Shown: piece after piece, positions 44,750 to 54,139 of the stretch
How positions within the stretch are numbered: the first letter of the stretch is position 1
Layout of the letters: each line of letters begins with the position of its first letter
DNA from: Bacillota bacterium
Lineage (GTDB): Bacteria; Bacillota; UBA4882; UBA8346
Assembly: GCA_023415835.1 (NCBI GenBank)
Contig: JAEZJK010000078.1
Coordinates: 1 to 63,125 of the forward strand
Length of the DNA stretch: 63,125 nucleotides
Direction of reading: 5' to 3'
Made by a program: the position numbers and the translations under genes
The notes under the pieces: model-generated
Seen by the model: only the letters and a program-made list of their open reading frames with translations
The model's database searches: none
Told to the model about the DNA's origin: nothing

Positions 44750-45747
44750 TCATTTCATTTGTTCCGGATAACCGGCAAAATAATCCAACATTTCCTCGGT
44801 AACTTTTAAATTAAGGACTTGAGATAAAGCTTCGTTCCGAAAGAATTTTTCTGCTAAATCTCGATTATGTTGTAACGAGTAATCGAAAATGCTAACTTCC
44901 CCGTTATGATCCGCTGAAGCGGGATGGATAACCTTGGAAGTCTCGTTCTTTGTGAAATCAAACCTTTTAAAGTCTATGGTTTGGGTTAGCCAGTACGGTT
45001 GCTTCTTCCAATAAATCCGCATTTCCCTCAAGTTGTAGATTATTTGCCAAGTTGTATCCTCGCGTTTTACAGAATCCAATATCCCAAAAGCCAGTTCAAA
45101 ATTTAAGTCGGCTTCGGCCGGAATGTCTTCGACGAATGCGACCGATTGTGTAAAGCGTTTTAAAGAGTTTTGAGTATATGGATTATTGGCTGGATTCGGT
45201 AGAGTACCGTGATAATAAGCCAATGAATCCCGGTAACTGCTATTGGTTGATATGGCAAATGGCAGTCGCTCTCTTGTATAGCAAATTAAACGGCCTTCCA
45301 AATATTCAATTATTGCCGCTTCACCATTTTGGTCACAGACCATGTAGTGCAATGGCGCGGTTGATTGGGCGATCCGCAAATCAGACGCCGCTAAACACAC
45401 TTCATTTACTGTTGAGCAAGTGTCAAGCATATATTGGATCCATTGCATATCCTTGATTGCGGGACGTTCATCGTGAGCGGGATATACTGTTTCCGGCAGG
45501 GTCATTTGTTCCACTACCAGACCGGTTTCATTCACGCCTCCGGTGGGAAATTCTTTACTAACATGGTTGTAAGTGATACTACCGTATTTGGAAGTCCAGA
45601 CGGCTGGGGTATCCGGGGAAAGATCATCGCTGTCTTTGCAAGCCCACGCTGATTAGTGAAGAATAGACCATAGGTGAGAAACAGGCTATCAAGATTATGG
45701 GCTACGGTGATCCCCGACCCGGTTTTAAACATCAATGTGGTACACAT
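44750..45747 (-). pseudogene. Linear amide C-N hydrolase (choloylglycine hydrolase family), frameshifted
   Basis: Ntn-hydrolase that in intact form would use Cys2 as nucleophile. The first part (MCTTLMFKTGSGITVAHNLDSL, then KTAMIFPRIP) reads in one frame from 45747; the second part reads in another frame, beginning PAVWTSKYGSITYNH and continuing to FPTGGVNETGLVVEQMTLP and the end at 44750. The switch is at one of two runs of four G on the plus strand (45606-45609 or 45615-45618), so a one-base indel explains it. All else looks intact, so it may be a recent loss or a sequencing error. Product after repair would be about 330 residues. Confidence 0.8.
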
Positions 45748-45787
45748 TTATAGATACTCCTTATAATTTATTAAATCATTCATACTT

Positions 45788-46561
45788 TCAGCTCTTCACC
45801 CAATAACTACTCCCGTCGGGCAAACGATCCAGAAAACCGTATTCGATCAGATACCTTCTCAGGGTCACGTAATCATGATTGGCTGCTTCCAAAATGGCGT
45901 TGACTTCTTTTTCGGTATATTTTCGACTTGGCTGAAATCTTTGGGCTAGGTGTTTAATGATAATCACTTTCCGTTTTTCCTTGGCCGGAAATTCGGCTAG
46001 GGGTCCATCCGGGCCTCCGGGGAAGTAGCGTTTAATGATCGTCTCGTTTTCCGCTGCGGTGATGGCGAAACGTTCGTCAACCATCCGGGCGGAGCGGGGG
46101 ATCGGGATGAATTTTTCGTTAGATTCGGATTGCATTTTTGCCTCCAATAATTCCATAATCGCCAAGAAAACCTTAGCTTGTTTCATCTTTTCGCGGAGGG
46201 CGAAACGGTGGTTGCGGACGGTGGAGAGGCTGACCCCGTCCATCTGGGCGGCGATTTCTTTATCGTTCATACCTTGATAGAAGAGTGATAGTAACGACTT
46301 TTGATGCTCAGTCAGTCCGGTATATTTTTTATCCATGTCCAGCAAATATTGGAACATGGAGGAATGGGCCGTTTCCAGATGGATTTGGGCCGCCTTTTCG
46401 GCCTCATAGAGGAGGCCGTCTAGATCGTAAATCCGGCCTTTAGTAAAACGCGCTCCGCAAATCAGGCAGACAAATTCCCCGCTAGGCGGTTCGTAAAGAT
46501 AGCCCTTTTTTAAAGCGGAGAGGGTTGCGCTCCAAAAGATTTCCGAGAGGTTATTTTCCAA
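45788..46561 (-). CDS. DUF2087 transcriptional regulator with LuxR-like helix-turn-helix
   Basis: 257 residues. The N-terminal zinc-finger-like part is CLICGARF with HLETAH. The middle helix-turn-helix is LTEHQKSLLSLFYQGMNDKEIAAQMDGVSLSTVRNHRFALREKMKQA, given here by its ends LTEHQKSLL and VRNHRFALREK. The C-terminal DUF2087 region runs from KYFP-like RYFPGGPDGPL to GFLDRLPDGSSYW. It is read from a consensus promoter and is oriented with the frameshifted hydrolase and GIY-YIG genes. Ligand unknown. Confidence 0.82.
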   Translation of the reverse strand: MENNLSEIFWSATLSALKKGYLYEPPSGEFVCLICGARFTKGRIYDLDGLLYEAEKAAQIHLETAHSSMFQYLLDMDKKYTGLTEHQKSLLSLFYQGMNDKEIAAQMDGVSLSTVRNHRFALREKMKQAKVFLAIMELLEAKMQSESNEKFIPIPRSARMVDERFAITAAENETIIKRYFPGGPDGPLAEFPAKEKRKVIIIKHLAQRFQPSRKYTEKEVNAILEAANHDYVTLRRYLIEYGFLDRLPDGSSYWVKS

Positions 46562-46594
46562 CTAAATCACCTTTTGTCTAGTTATATTATAGAT

Positions 46595-46623
46595 ATTATA
46601 TAAAAGGGTCTAGGAGATGTCAA
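46595..46623 (-). promoter_or_regulatory. Consensus promoter of the DUF2087 regulator
   Basis: On the minus strand TTGACA (46623-46618) and TATAAT (46600-46595) are exactly 17 bases apart. Confidence 0.92.
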
Positions 46624-47086
46624 GATATTTAAAGGTAATAAGGCCTAAGGCCCTTGGGGATGATACAACACTTAGTCAGTTCCCTAGTATTGATAGGATA
46701 GATTACCCGAATTAAGTACTCATTATAAAACTGGATAAAACGGGCAGGTTTTTTGGGATTGGCGGTGAAATTTGGATCTCAAATGAAGTTTATATTTATA
46801 GAAAAGCAGATAGGTGTAATTGATTGGTGTGAAAAAGGACTCCCGACAGAAAACAACCCGTTGCCGTTGTATATCGAATGGGCGTAATGTTTCAAATCTG
46901 AAACACAGTTTTCACCAAGTAGCCTAAAAACGAAACAGTTGTTAAGGGAAATTTCACCTTGCCGATCATTGGTTTTTCTCGGAAAATTAGTTTAAGAGGG
47001 GTTAGGTTGTGGTTAATAATTGTTGGCATGGATATTGCTTATTAAATAGTATAGGTCCTTCTTTTGAAACAGCTTTTTTGATCTAT

Positions 47087-47231
47087 ATATGTTGAAAAAA
47101 GTTTTGAGTAAAACATACACATCCCAAAAGCCGGATGTGAATGACGAAATTATTGAGCTTTTTTCAACATATGAATCACGGAAAATATGTCGCAATAATC
47201 CGTGTTTATCCAAGAAACTTATTGCGACATA
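47087..47231 (+). repeat. Two adjacent inverted-repeat structures before the sugar-acid operon
   Basis: First structure: ATATGTTGAAAAAAG (47087-47101) and CTTTTTTCAACATAT (47158-47172), with an inner ACATCC/GGATGT stem. Second: TATGTCGCAATAA (47186-47198) and TTATTGCGACATA (47219-47231), with the alternative CACGGA/TCCGTG overlapping it. They end about 50 bases before the aldolase start. They could be a transposon remnant, regulator sites or an RNA leader. The rest of the 700-base gap (46624-47086) shows no clear gene; a 34-codon frame at 46783-46887 has no ribosome site. Confidence 0.75.
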
Positions 47232-47281
47232 AATAAGTTAAAGAATTTCTTTAAAAAATTATTTTGACAGGAGGAATTATA

Positions 47282-48178
47282 TTGTTTAAGCCATACGGAG
47301 TTATTCCAGCATTAGTTACTCCCCTGGATGAGCAAGGGAATTTGATGGAGGAAGCGTTGCGGCAGGTGATTGATTATACGATTGCCGGAGGCGTACACGG
47401 GGTGTTCATCCTAGGCAGCACCGGAGAGATTTATGGCCTGGAGTGGGAACAAAAAAAACGGGCCATCGAAATTACGGTGGAACAAACCGCCGGGCGGGTG
47501 CCGGTTTATGCCGGAGCCAGCGAAATTACCACCCGGGATTGTATTAAATTGGCGAAGTTGGCGGAGAGCATCGGCGGGGTTTCGGCTGTTTCCGTATTAA
47601 CCCCCTTTTTCATTTCCCCCAGTAAAAGTGAGTTAAAGGAGCATTATTTAACAATCGCATCTGCCACTAAACTACCGGTAATTCTTTACGGCAATGATGA
47701 CCGGACCAATGTAAGCATACCGGCTGATTTAGCGGCAGACCTGGCTAAGGTCGAGAATATCGTAGGTATCAAGGACAGCAGCGGTGATATGACCAAAATG
47801 GGAGAGTATATCCGCCTGACTAGCGGTGAAAATTTCAACGTTATTGCGGGAAGGGACACCTTGATCCTGTCGAACCTAGCTTACGGGGGAGCCGGGGCTA
47901 TTGCCGCCACCGCTAATATTGTCCCGGCGATCGTAGCCGGAATTTATAATTCCTTTATGGCGGGGGATCTCGTCAAAGCGAGGGAGTACCAATTCAAGCT
48001 GGCTCCGTTACGAATTGCCTTCGGTTTAGGTTCATTTCCGGTAGTGATGAAAGAAGCCCTACGGTTGGTGGGAATTGACGCCGGTGTCACCTTGCGCCCG
48101 GTCGGACCGATTAGCGATGAAAACCGGGCCAAATTAGCTGAGATATTAAAGAAACTTGGAGTATACCAGATTAAGTAA
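47282..48178 (+). CDS. DapA-family aldolase/synthase (sugar-acid type)
   Basis: 298-residue TIM-barrel Schiff-base enzyme of the DHDPS/N-acetylneuraminate lyase superfamily. The GTTGE-like motif appears as LGSTGEIYGL, the catalytic Tyr in VILYGNDDR and the Schiff-base Lys in IVGIKDSSGD. The operon context argues for a 2-keto-3-deoxy sugar acid aldolase giving pyruvate, rather than lysine synthesis. The start is TTG 47282, with GGAGG eight bases upstream; TTG 47264 lies before the ribosome site and is rejected. Confidence 0.82.
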   Translation: MFKPYGVIPALVTPLDEQGNLMEEALRQVIDYTIAGGVHGVFILGSTGEIYGLEWEQKKRAIEITVEQTAGRVPVYAGASEITTRDCIKLAKLAESIGGVSAVSVLTPFFISPSKSELKEHYLTIASATKLPVILYGNDDRTNVSIPADLAADLAKVENIVGIKDSSGDMTKMGEYIRLTSGENFNVIAGRDTLILSNLAYGGAGAIAATANIVPAIVAGIYNSFMAGDLVKAREYQFKLAPLRIAFGLGSFPVVMKEALRLVGIDAGVTLRPVGPISDENRAKLAEILKKLGVYQIK

Positions 48179-48206
48179 AGTCATTACATCGAAAAGGAAG
48201 AGCGCT

Positions 48207-49895
48207 ATGAGTAAAATCGATTTTAACAAAAAGTATCGTAGCGGACGGGTCACCAATGGAATACATAAATCGGGGAACCGGGCCCATTTAAGGGCCATAG
48301 GCCTGCTTGATCAAGATATGGACAAACCTTTTATCGGGATTGCTAATTCTTATAATGCTATGCACCCGGGCCATATGCATTTAAGGGAACTGGCTGAGGA
48401 GGTCAAGCTTGGAATCTGGGCCGCAGGCGGAGTGGCTTTTGAATTCAATACCATAGCCATTTGTGACGGGATTACCCAGGGGCATATCGGAATGAGCTAC
48501 GTCCTGCCGAGCCGGGACAATATTGCGGACAGTATTGAACTAATTGCCGAAGCGCAACAGCTCGACGGGATTGTTTTCATGTCTTCCTGCGACAAGATTG
48601 AACCGGCAATGCTGATGGCTGCGGCTAGGCTGAATATTCCGGCGATTATGGTCACCGGCGGCCCGATGCTGCCGGGATATTTCGAAGGCAACCAGATGGC
48701 CATCTCCGATATGCGGGAAGTGGCCGGCAGATGGAAAAAAGGTGAAGTCTCCGCGGAAGATTTTTATGAAATGGAGTGTAATGTCTGCCCAGGGCCTGGT
48801 TCCTGCGCCATGAACGGGACCGCGAATACCATGGCCATCGTCGCCGAAGTAGTGGGCCTGACTTTACCGGGATGTTCCACCATTCATGCCGCCCATTCAG
48901 CCAAAAAGCGGATTGCTAAGCAGAGCGGGATGGAAATCGTCCGTCTGGTTAAGGAAGACGTGAAACCCCGGGATTTTGTCACTAAAAACTCACTTTTTAA
49001 CGCCATAAAAGTTTCCTCCGCCCTCGGAGGATCGACCAATGCCACCCTGCATATACCGGCCTTGGCTTCGGAATTAAATATCGATATTGAATTGGACGAC
49101 TTCGACCGGTTAAGCCGGGTCACACCCCATTTAGTCCATGTCAAACCGTCCGGAAAATACTCTTTCCTGGATTTTGAGCGGAGCGGCGGAATCTTGGCGT
49201 TATTAAAGGAAATGTTGCCGATTTTAGATGCGGATGAGAAGACGCTGACCGGAAGGACTATCAGAGAGATTGCCGCTCAGGCCAAAAATAGAAATCAGGA
49301 GATAATCCGGCCCCTTGACAACCCGGTTTATCCCCAAGGGAGTTACGGAGTGTTAAAAGGAAACATCTGCCCCGAAGGTTCAGTGGTCAAAATTTCCGGG
49401 GTCTCGGAAAAGATGAGGGTCCATACCGGACCCGCGGTGGTTTTCAATTATGAAGAAGAAGCGACCCAGGCGGTTTACGATGGAAAAGTAAAAGCCGGCG
49501 ATATAGTGGTAATTCGTTACGAAGGGCCTAAAGGCGGTCCGGGCATGAGGGAAATGCTGGCGACAACCTCGGCGATTATGGGGATGGGACTGGGCGACTG
49601 TACGGCCTTAATCACCGACGGCAGGTTTTCCGGAGCCACCAGGGGGCCTTGTATCGGCCATGTTTCTCCGGAAGCCGCCATGGGCGGAGTAATCGGATTG
49701 ATTGAGAACGGCGATCCGATAAGTTTGAATATTCCTGAACGCAGGCTTGATTTGTTGGTTAGTGACGAGGAGCTCGAGCGTCGTAAGGAAAAATGGAAGT
49801 GTTTTGATAAAGGTATTGTCAGTCCGGCGCTGAAAAGGTATGCTGCTTTGGTAACCAGTGTTTCCAAGGGAGCGGTCTTGAAAAAAGACTTTTAA
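48207..49895 (+). CDS. IlvD/Edd-family sugar-acid dehydratase
   Basis: 562-residue iron-sulfur dehydratase. Cluster cysteines occur in SSCDKIEPAMLMAAARL, and CNVCPGPGSCAMNGTANTM and TDGRFSGATRGPCIGHVSPEAA are the two family signatures. Dihydroxy-acid dehydratase (IlvD) shares these, but its neighbours are sugar-acid genes and no other branched-chain amino-acid gene is present. It should therefore convert an aldonate or aldarate to the 2-keto-3-deoxy acid used by the adjacent aldolase. ATG 48207 follows AAAGGAAGAG. Confidence 0.85.
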   Translation: MSKIDFNKKYRSGRVTNGIHKSGNRAHLRAIGLLDQDMDKPFIGIANSYNAMHPGHMHLRELAEEVKLGIWAAGGVAFEFNTIAICDGITQGHIGMSYVLPSRDNIADSIELIAEAQQLDGIVFMSSCDKIEPAMLMAAARLNIPAIMVTGGPMLPGYFEGNQMAISDMREVAGRWKKGEVSAEDFYEMECNVCPGPGSCAMNGTANTMAIVAEVVGLTLPGCSTIHAAHSAKKRIAKQSGMEIVRLVKEDVKPRDFVTKNSLFNAIKVSSALGGSTNATLHIPALASELNIDIELDDFDRLSRVTPHLVHVKPSGKYSFLDFERSGGILALLKEMLPILDADEKTLTGRTIREIAAQAKNRNQEIIRPLDNPVYPQGSYGVLKGNICPEGSVVKISGVSEKMRVHTGPAVVFNYEEEATQAVYDGKVKAGDIVVIRYEGPKGGPGMREMLATTSAIMGMGLGDCTALITDGRFSGATRGPCIGHVSPEAAMGGVIGLIENGDPISLNIPERRLDLLVSDEELERRKEKWKCFDKGIVSPALKRYAALVTSVSKGAVLKKDF

Positions 49896-50022
49896 GCAGG
49901 AAAATCTTAAAAAAAATCGAAGAAATTATCTACGGTGTTGGGTTTCATAGTCGCGGTAACCTTGATTACTCATTTAAAAAAAATAGGCTCAAGTATAATC
50001 AGGGAAGGAGAATCTGTATCAA

Positions 50023-50934
50023 ATGAATGAATCAATGTATAAATATTTTAAGCCGGGGCTTATCCATTTTATGGCCTTTCCAGCTACTATGAAAGGTGAA
50101 GGTCCCATATTGGATACTGTCAAAAGAATTGCCTCCGATGATTATTTCAATGCCATCGAAGTTACCTGGATCAAAGATCCTCAAGTTAGGCAGGAAGTAA
50201 AAAAAGTCATTCAAACTAGCCACCTGACGGTAGGTTATGGAGGCCAACCGAGGTTGTTGACTACCGGCCTGAATATAAACGATCTTAATCAGGAAGGCCG
50301 TGCCAAAGCAGTAGCCACCTTAAAAGAAGGCATCGACGAAGCATACGGACTGGGCGCCAAAGGATTTGCCTTTTTAAGCGGAAAATACGAGGAAGCGACC
50401 AAAGAGGAATCGTACCAAGCTTTATTGGCTTCCACCAAAGAACTATGCGCTTATGCTAAATCAAAAGGGGATCTCCAAGTAATACTTGAGGTCTTTGATT
50501 ATGATATCGATAAGAAAAGCTTGATCGGCCCTGCTCCGTTGGCTAGGAGATTTGCCGAGGATGTTACCGCTAAATATGATAATTTTGGTTTAATGGTAGA
50601 TTTAAGCCATATTCCGATGATTCATGAAACCTGTGAGGAATCGATTTTACCGATCAAGGATTTCTTGGTCCATGCCCATATGGGGAATACCGTCATCAAA
50701 GACCCTAGCTGTGAAGCATATGGAGACACCCATCCCAGATTCGGTTTTCCCAATAGTGAGAATGACGTGGCCGAACTGGTTGAGTTTCTTAGAGTTTTAC
50801 TTAATGTCGGATTTTTAAATATAGAGAACCCGCCAATCTTGAGTTTTGAAGTTAAGCCCTGGGGAGATGAAGATCCCGAGTTGGTGATCGCTAATGCCAA
50901 AAGGACTTTAAATGAAGCTTGGGCAAGATTATAA
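50023..50934 (+). CDS. Xylose isomerase-like TIM-barrel protein (hydroxypyruvate isomerase-like)
   Basis: 303 residues of the AP endonuclease 2/xylose isomerase-like TIM-barrel superfamily. Metal ligands are plausible in VILEVFDYD (Glu), GLMVDLSHIPM (Asp and His), HAHMGN and SFEVKPWG (Glu). In the pathway it could isomerise tartronate semialdehyde and hydroxypyruvate, linking the aldolase to the next dehydrogenase, but other sugar-acid epimerase roles are possible. AAGGAG is 12 bases upstream of the ATG. The 127-base gap before it holds no clear site. Confidence 0.75.
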   Translation: MNESMYKYFKPGLIHFMAFPATMKGEGPILDTVKRIASDDYFNAIEVTWIKDPQVRQEVKKVIQTSHLTVGYGGQPRLLTTGLNINDLNQEGRAKAVATLKEGIDEAYGLGAKGFAFLSGKYEEATKEESYQALLASTKELCAYAKSKGDLQVILEVFDYDIDKKSLIGPAPLARRFAEDVTAKYDNFGLMVDLSHIPMIHETCEESILPIKDFLVHAHMGNTVIKDPSCEAYGDTHPRFGFPNSENDVAELVEFLRVLLNVGFLNIENPPILSFEVKPWGDEDPELVIANAKRTLNEAWARL

Positions 50935-50971
50935 GGCGGATCTTATTTAAATTGACGGGGGTAATTTGAAG

Positions 50972-51931
50972 ATGAAAATCGTTGTTTTAGACGGATATAC
51001 TTTAAACCCGGGCGATTTGACCTGGGAGGGATTGGAGAACTTAGGAGAACTGACGGTATATGATCGGACTCCAGTGGAACAAATTCTGGAAAGGGTTGGA
51101 GACGCCGAAGTGATATTCACCAATAAAACTCCGCTCTCCAAAGAAACGTTGGCAAAGGTCCCCACTGTAAAATATATTGGTGTTTTGGCAACGGGTTATA
51201 ATATAGTCGATACCAAAGCTGCCCAAGAACAGGGAATTATTGTGACCAATATCCCCACTTACGGAACTGCGGCAGTGGCTCAATTCGTATTTGCCCTTTT
51301 ATTGGAGATCTGCCATCATGTCTGGGCTCACAGTGAAGCAGTTAAAAATGGTGCTTGGACAAACTCTCCCGATTTTTGTTTCTGGAATTATCCTTTGATT
51401 GAGTTGGCCGGAAAGACGATGGGAATCATCGGTTTTGGAAGAATCGGCCAAGCTACCGCGAAAATAGCCCAAAGTTTCGGTATGAAAGTATTGGCTTATG
51501 ATGAATTCCAAGACAAGGCCTTGGAGGATGATACTTTAAAATATGCGACTTTGGATGAATTGTTGGCCAACTCCGACGTAATCAGCTTACATTGCCCGTT
51601 GTTTGAAAGCACCAAGGGAATCATCAACCGGGATACAATCGCTAAAATGAAGGATGGCGTTATCATTATTAACACATCCCGCGGTCCGCTGGTGGTAGAG
51701 GAAGATCTGGCACAAGCGTTAAATAGTGGTAAAATATTCGGAGCAGTAGTTGACGTTGTTTCCACCGAACCGATTAATAAGGACAACCCGCTACTCACGG
51801 CTAAAAATTGTATTGTTACTCCACATATCGCTTGGGCGCCTATGGAATCGAGAAACCGCTTAATGAATATCGCACTCGATAATTTAAAAGCTTTTCTAAC
51901 TGGGGATCCGGTCAATGTGGTTAACAAATGA
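50972..51931 (+). CDS. D-2-hydroxyacid dehydrogenase, glycerate dehydrogenase-like
   Basis: 319 residues. NAD fold GKTMGIIGFGRIGQATA, then INTSRGPLVVEEDLAQAL with the catalytic Arg upstream, and the catalytic His in VTPHIAWAPMESR. The segment PTYGTAAVAQFVFALLLEICHH is typical of hydroxypyruvate/glycerate reductases. It would reduce hydroxypyruvate to D-glycerate for the next gene. ATG 50972 gives MKIVVLDGYTLNPGDL as in relatives; TTG 50966 is very close to the GGGGG ribosome site and less likely. Confidence 0.85.
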   Translation: MKIVVLDGYTLNPGDLTWEGLENLGELTVYDRTPVEQILERVGDAEVIFTNKTPLSKETLAKVPTVKYIGVLATGYNIVDTKAAQEQGIIVTNIPTYGTAAVAQFVFALLLEICHHVWAHSEAVKNGAWTNSPDFCFWNYPLIELAGKTMGIIGFGRIGQATAKIAQSFGMKVLAYDEFQDKALEDDTLKYATLDELLANSDVISLHCPLFESTKGIINRDTIAKMKDGVIIINTSRGPLVVEEDLAQALNSGKIFGAVVDVVSTEPINKDNPLLTAKNCIVTPHIAWAPMESRNRLMNIALDNLKAFLTGDPVNVVNK

Positions 51932-52042
51932 TTTTTTTGATTTAAAGATAATGTGACATTCTACTGTTTTTCTTATGGGAGTTGGCGTGATTTGGCGTCA
52001 ATTCCCATATGCTTTGTTATTACCGGGAAAGGGGTGGATTCT

Positions 52043-53173
52043 GTGAATAGGATAATGTTAGCTCCGGATTCATTTAAAGGTACAATGAGCTCGATAAAAA
52101 TCTGTAAAATCATCGCTTCGGCAATTAAAAGGCATGATCCTGATGCGGAAATAATCGAAATTCCTGTGGCGGACGGTGGCGAAGGTACGGTTGAATGTTT
52201 TCTGGAGGCGGTCGGCGGTAGAAAAGTAACGGTTAAAACTAAAGGGCCATACTTTCGGGAAATGGATTCATTCTACGGAATTCTTACAGATGGGAAGACT
52301 GCAGTTATCGAGATGGCGGCTACAGCCGGATTACCCCTAACCGGAGATGTTAAAAATCCTGCCTTAACCACTACCTATGGAGTAGGACAGCTTATCAAAG
52401 CAGCGCTGGACAACGGGTGTACCAGAGTTATCCTGGGGCTTGGCGGTAGTTGTACCAATGATGGTGGGGCCGGCATGGCGGCGGCCTTGGGGATTAGGTT
52501 TTTAGACCAAAATAATAATGAGTTTATCCCAACCGGCGGCAACCTTGATCGAATTTCTAGGATCGATCTTTCCGGCAGGTTGAAAGATTTGGACAAATGT
52601 CAAATAGTAGCTGCCTGTGATGTTGACAACCCCTTATGCGGCATAAATGGGGCTGCCCATGTTTTTGGCCCTCAAAAGGGCGCTGATTCGGAAATGGTCA
52701 AACTGTTAGATAATAATTTGCTCCATTTGGCAAAGATCATTAAGAGGGATCTGGGAATCGATGTTCTCGATCTGCCGGGGACAGGGGCCGCCGGAGGGCT
52801 AGGAGCCGGTGTAATAGCTTTTGCTGGGGCTGAACTAAAGCCCGGTATCGAAATCGTGCTTGATACGGTAAAATTCGATGAAATAATTAAGGATACGTCC
52901 TTTGTCATCACCGGTGAAGGTAAGGTAGACGGGCAGAGCCTGCGGGGAAAAGTTGTGATCGGTATCGCTAGAAGGGCGAAAGCGCAAGCTGTTCCGGTAA
53001 TTGCGATTGCCGGTGATATCGGAGACGATATTGAGAATATTTATTCACAGGGAGTAACAGCTGTGTTGAGCATTAATCGTGTGGCGGTGCCTTTTGAAAA
53101 AGCACGGCTGAGATGTGAAAGCGACCTTGAACTGACCGTAGATTCGTTGATGCGGGTCTTGAAAATTAAATAA
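52043..53173 (+). CDS. Glycerate kinase, type GarK/GlxK
   Basis: 376 residues. APDSFKGTMSS opens the protein, VADGGEGTVE binds phosphate, and IGLGGSCTNDGGAGMAAALG and GTGAAGGLGAG are the family's core segments. This group makes 2-phosphoglycerate from D-glycerate. It completes the route to central metabolism. The start is GTG 52043 after AAAGGGGTGG; the open frame back to 51953 is not conserved-looking. Confidence 0.93.
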   Translation: MNRIMLAPDSFKGTMSSIKICKIIASAIKRHDPDAEIIEIPVADGGEGTVECFLEAVGGRKVTVKTKGPYFREMDSFYGILTDGKTAVIEMAATAGLPLTGDVKNPALTTTYGVGQLIKAALDNGCTRVILGLGGSCTNDGGAGMAAALGIRFLDQNNNEFIPTGGNLDRISRIDLSGRLKDLDKCQIVAACDVDNPLCGINGAAHVFGPQKGADSEMVKLLDNNLLHLAKIIKRDLGIDVLDLPGTGAAGGLGAGVIAFAGAELKPGIEIVLDTVKFDEIIKDTSFVITGEGKVDGQSLRGKVVIGIARRAKAQAVPVIAIAGDIGDDIENIYSQGVTAVLSINRVAVPFEKARLRCESDLELTVDSLMRVLKIK

Positions 53174-53254
53174 TGTCCTTAGTCCCGTTAGATAAAGGAA
53201 TATCCTTCATTAGTAGCGAATAATTATGTCAGATAACGAATGAAGGTGGTAAAA

Positions 53255-53662
53255 ATGGTATTTGTTCGGTGGGTCGATGAAAAATATTCGATAAACATTC
53301 AAAAGATCGATGAACAACATCAAATCTTAGTGGGGATTATTAACGAGGTTTACCAAGCCAAAACTAGTAATCAGAACAAACAAACCATTGCCGCCGTCTT
53401 AGCAAAGATGGTCGCTTATACTAAGACCCACTTTCAAGATGAAGAAGGCTTAATGGCGGAGAACGGATACCCGCAACTGGAAGAACATCGTCCGGAGCAC
53501 CAGTTTTTCGTCACCAAGGTTGGCGATTTTATCCGTAATTTTAATATGAATGAAGATTTAACCGAAGAGATGCTTGACTTTTTGAAAAATTGGCTGATCA
53601 AGCATATTATGGAGACTGACAAACACTACGGGCGTTATTTGAACGAGAAAGGGATCCGGTAA
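53255..53662 (+). CDS. Bacteriohemerythrin
   Basis: 135-residue four-helix protein that binds O2 at a di-iron centre. Ligands expected by the family are visible: the N-terminal WVDEKYSINIQKIDEQHQ His, HFQDEEGLM, HRPEHQFF and HIMETDKHY. In an anaerobe this points to O2 sensing, scavenging or storage. ATG 53255 follows AAGGTGG. It stands alone between the sugar-acid operon and a terminator. Confidence 0.92.
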   Translation: MVFVRWVDEKYSINIQKIDEQHQILVGIINEVYQAKTSNQNKQTIAAVLAKMVAYTKTHFQDEEGLMAENGYPQLEEHRPEHQFFVTKVGDFIRNFNMNEDLTEEMLDFLKNWLIKHIMETDKHYGRYLNEKGIR

Positions 53663-53722
53663 GGTGTGGACGGATTGGTAATTGCATAGGACTTGATGGA
53701 GGAATTAATAATTCAAATTGAA

Positions 53723-53747
53723 ACACGGCTGTCAAAGCCGTGTTTTT
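53723..53747 (+). terminator. Terminator after bacteriohemerythrin
   Basis: ACACGGCT (53723-53730) pairs with AGCCGTGT (53736-53743), followed by a T run. Confidence 0.88.
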
Positions 53748-53951
53748 GTAATGGCTATGTAAATTTGATTTTTAACCCCGGTTTGGCTGAGGCCGTGAAA
53801 GTGTTTAACGGTAAAGTATTGCTTCAACCATTTGAAAAAGAGCTTTTTAGTATAGCGAACAACTCCTCTTCCGGATATGGTGGAAAAATTCTTCGTTAAA
53901 AATAGGTTCAAACAGTTGAATATGTGTGGATTTTATAGTATCTTTGTCCAT
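53732..53951 (-). pseudogene. IS4-type transposase remnant
   Basis: Minus strand. From ATG 53951, with AAGGAG before it, the reading MDKDTIKSTHIQLFEPIFNE runs 34 codons to a stop. In another frame the next bases read KKLFFKWLKQYFTVKHFHG, then QTGVKNQIYIAI and a final KTRL. The latter pattern (LFFKWxKQ, IKxFxGxSxxxVKxQIxIA) is the C-terminal end of IS4-family transposases. The large middle is deleted, so only both ends remain. It overlaps the hemerythrin terminator. The rest of the gap to 54139 holds no other gene. Confidence 0.7.
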
Positions 53952-54139
53952 AGGCTCTCCTTGTTTTAGAAATTTAGGTGGACAAGGCTGGTTGTTGCTC
54001 TTGTTTTCAACTATTTTTTACCTTTTCCTTTGGTTTACTTTAAGGCATTGTAATTGATTTTGGAAAAAGGGGGCATCTATTAAGCTAAATCTGTTCGGTT
54101 TGAGACTTTAGGGCAACATCACATCAAACGGAGGATGTC

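Noticed and set aside
46783..46887. 34-codon frame in the gap before the sugar-acid operon
   Set aside because: No ribosome site and no recognisable family.
47013..47213. Minus-strand 66-codon frame
   Set aside because: It spans the inverted repeats and has no ribosome site or family resemblance.
53693..53899. Plus-strand 68-codon frame after hemerythrin
   Set aside because: It contains the hemerythrin terminator and is the antisense of the transposase remnant.
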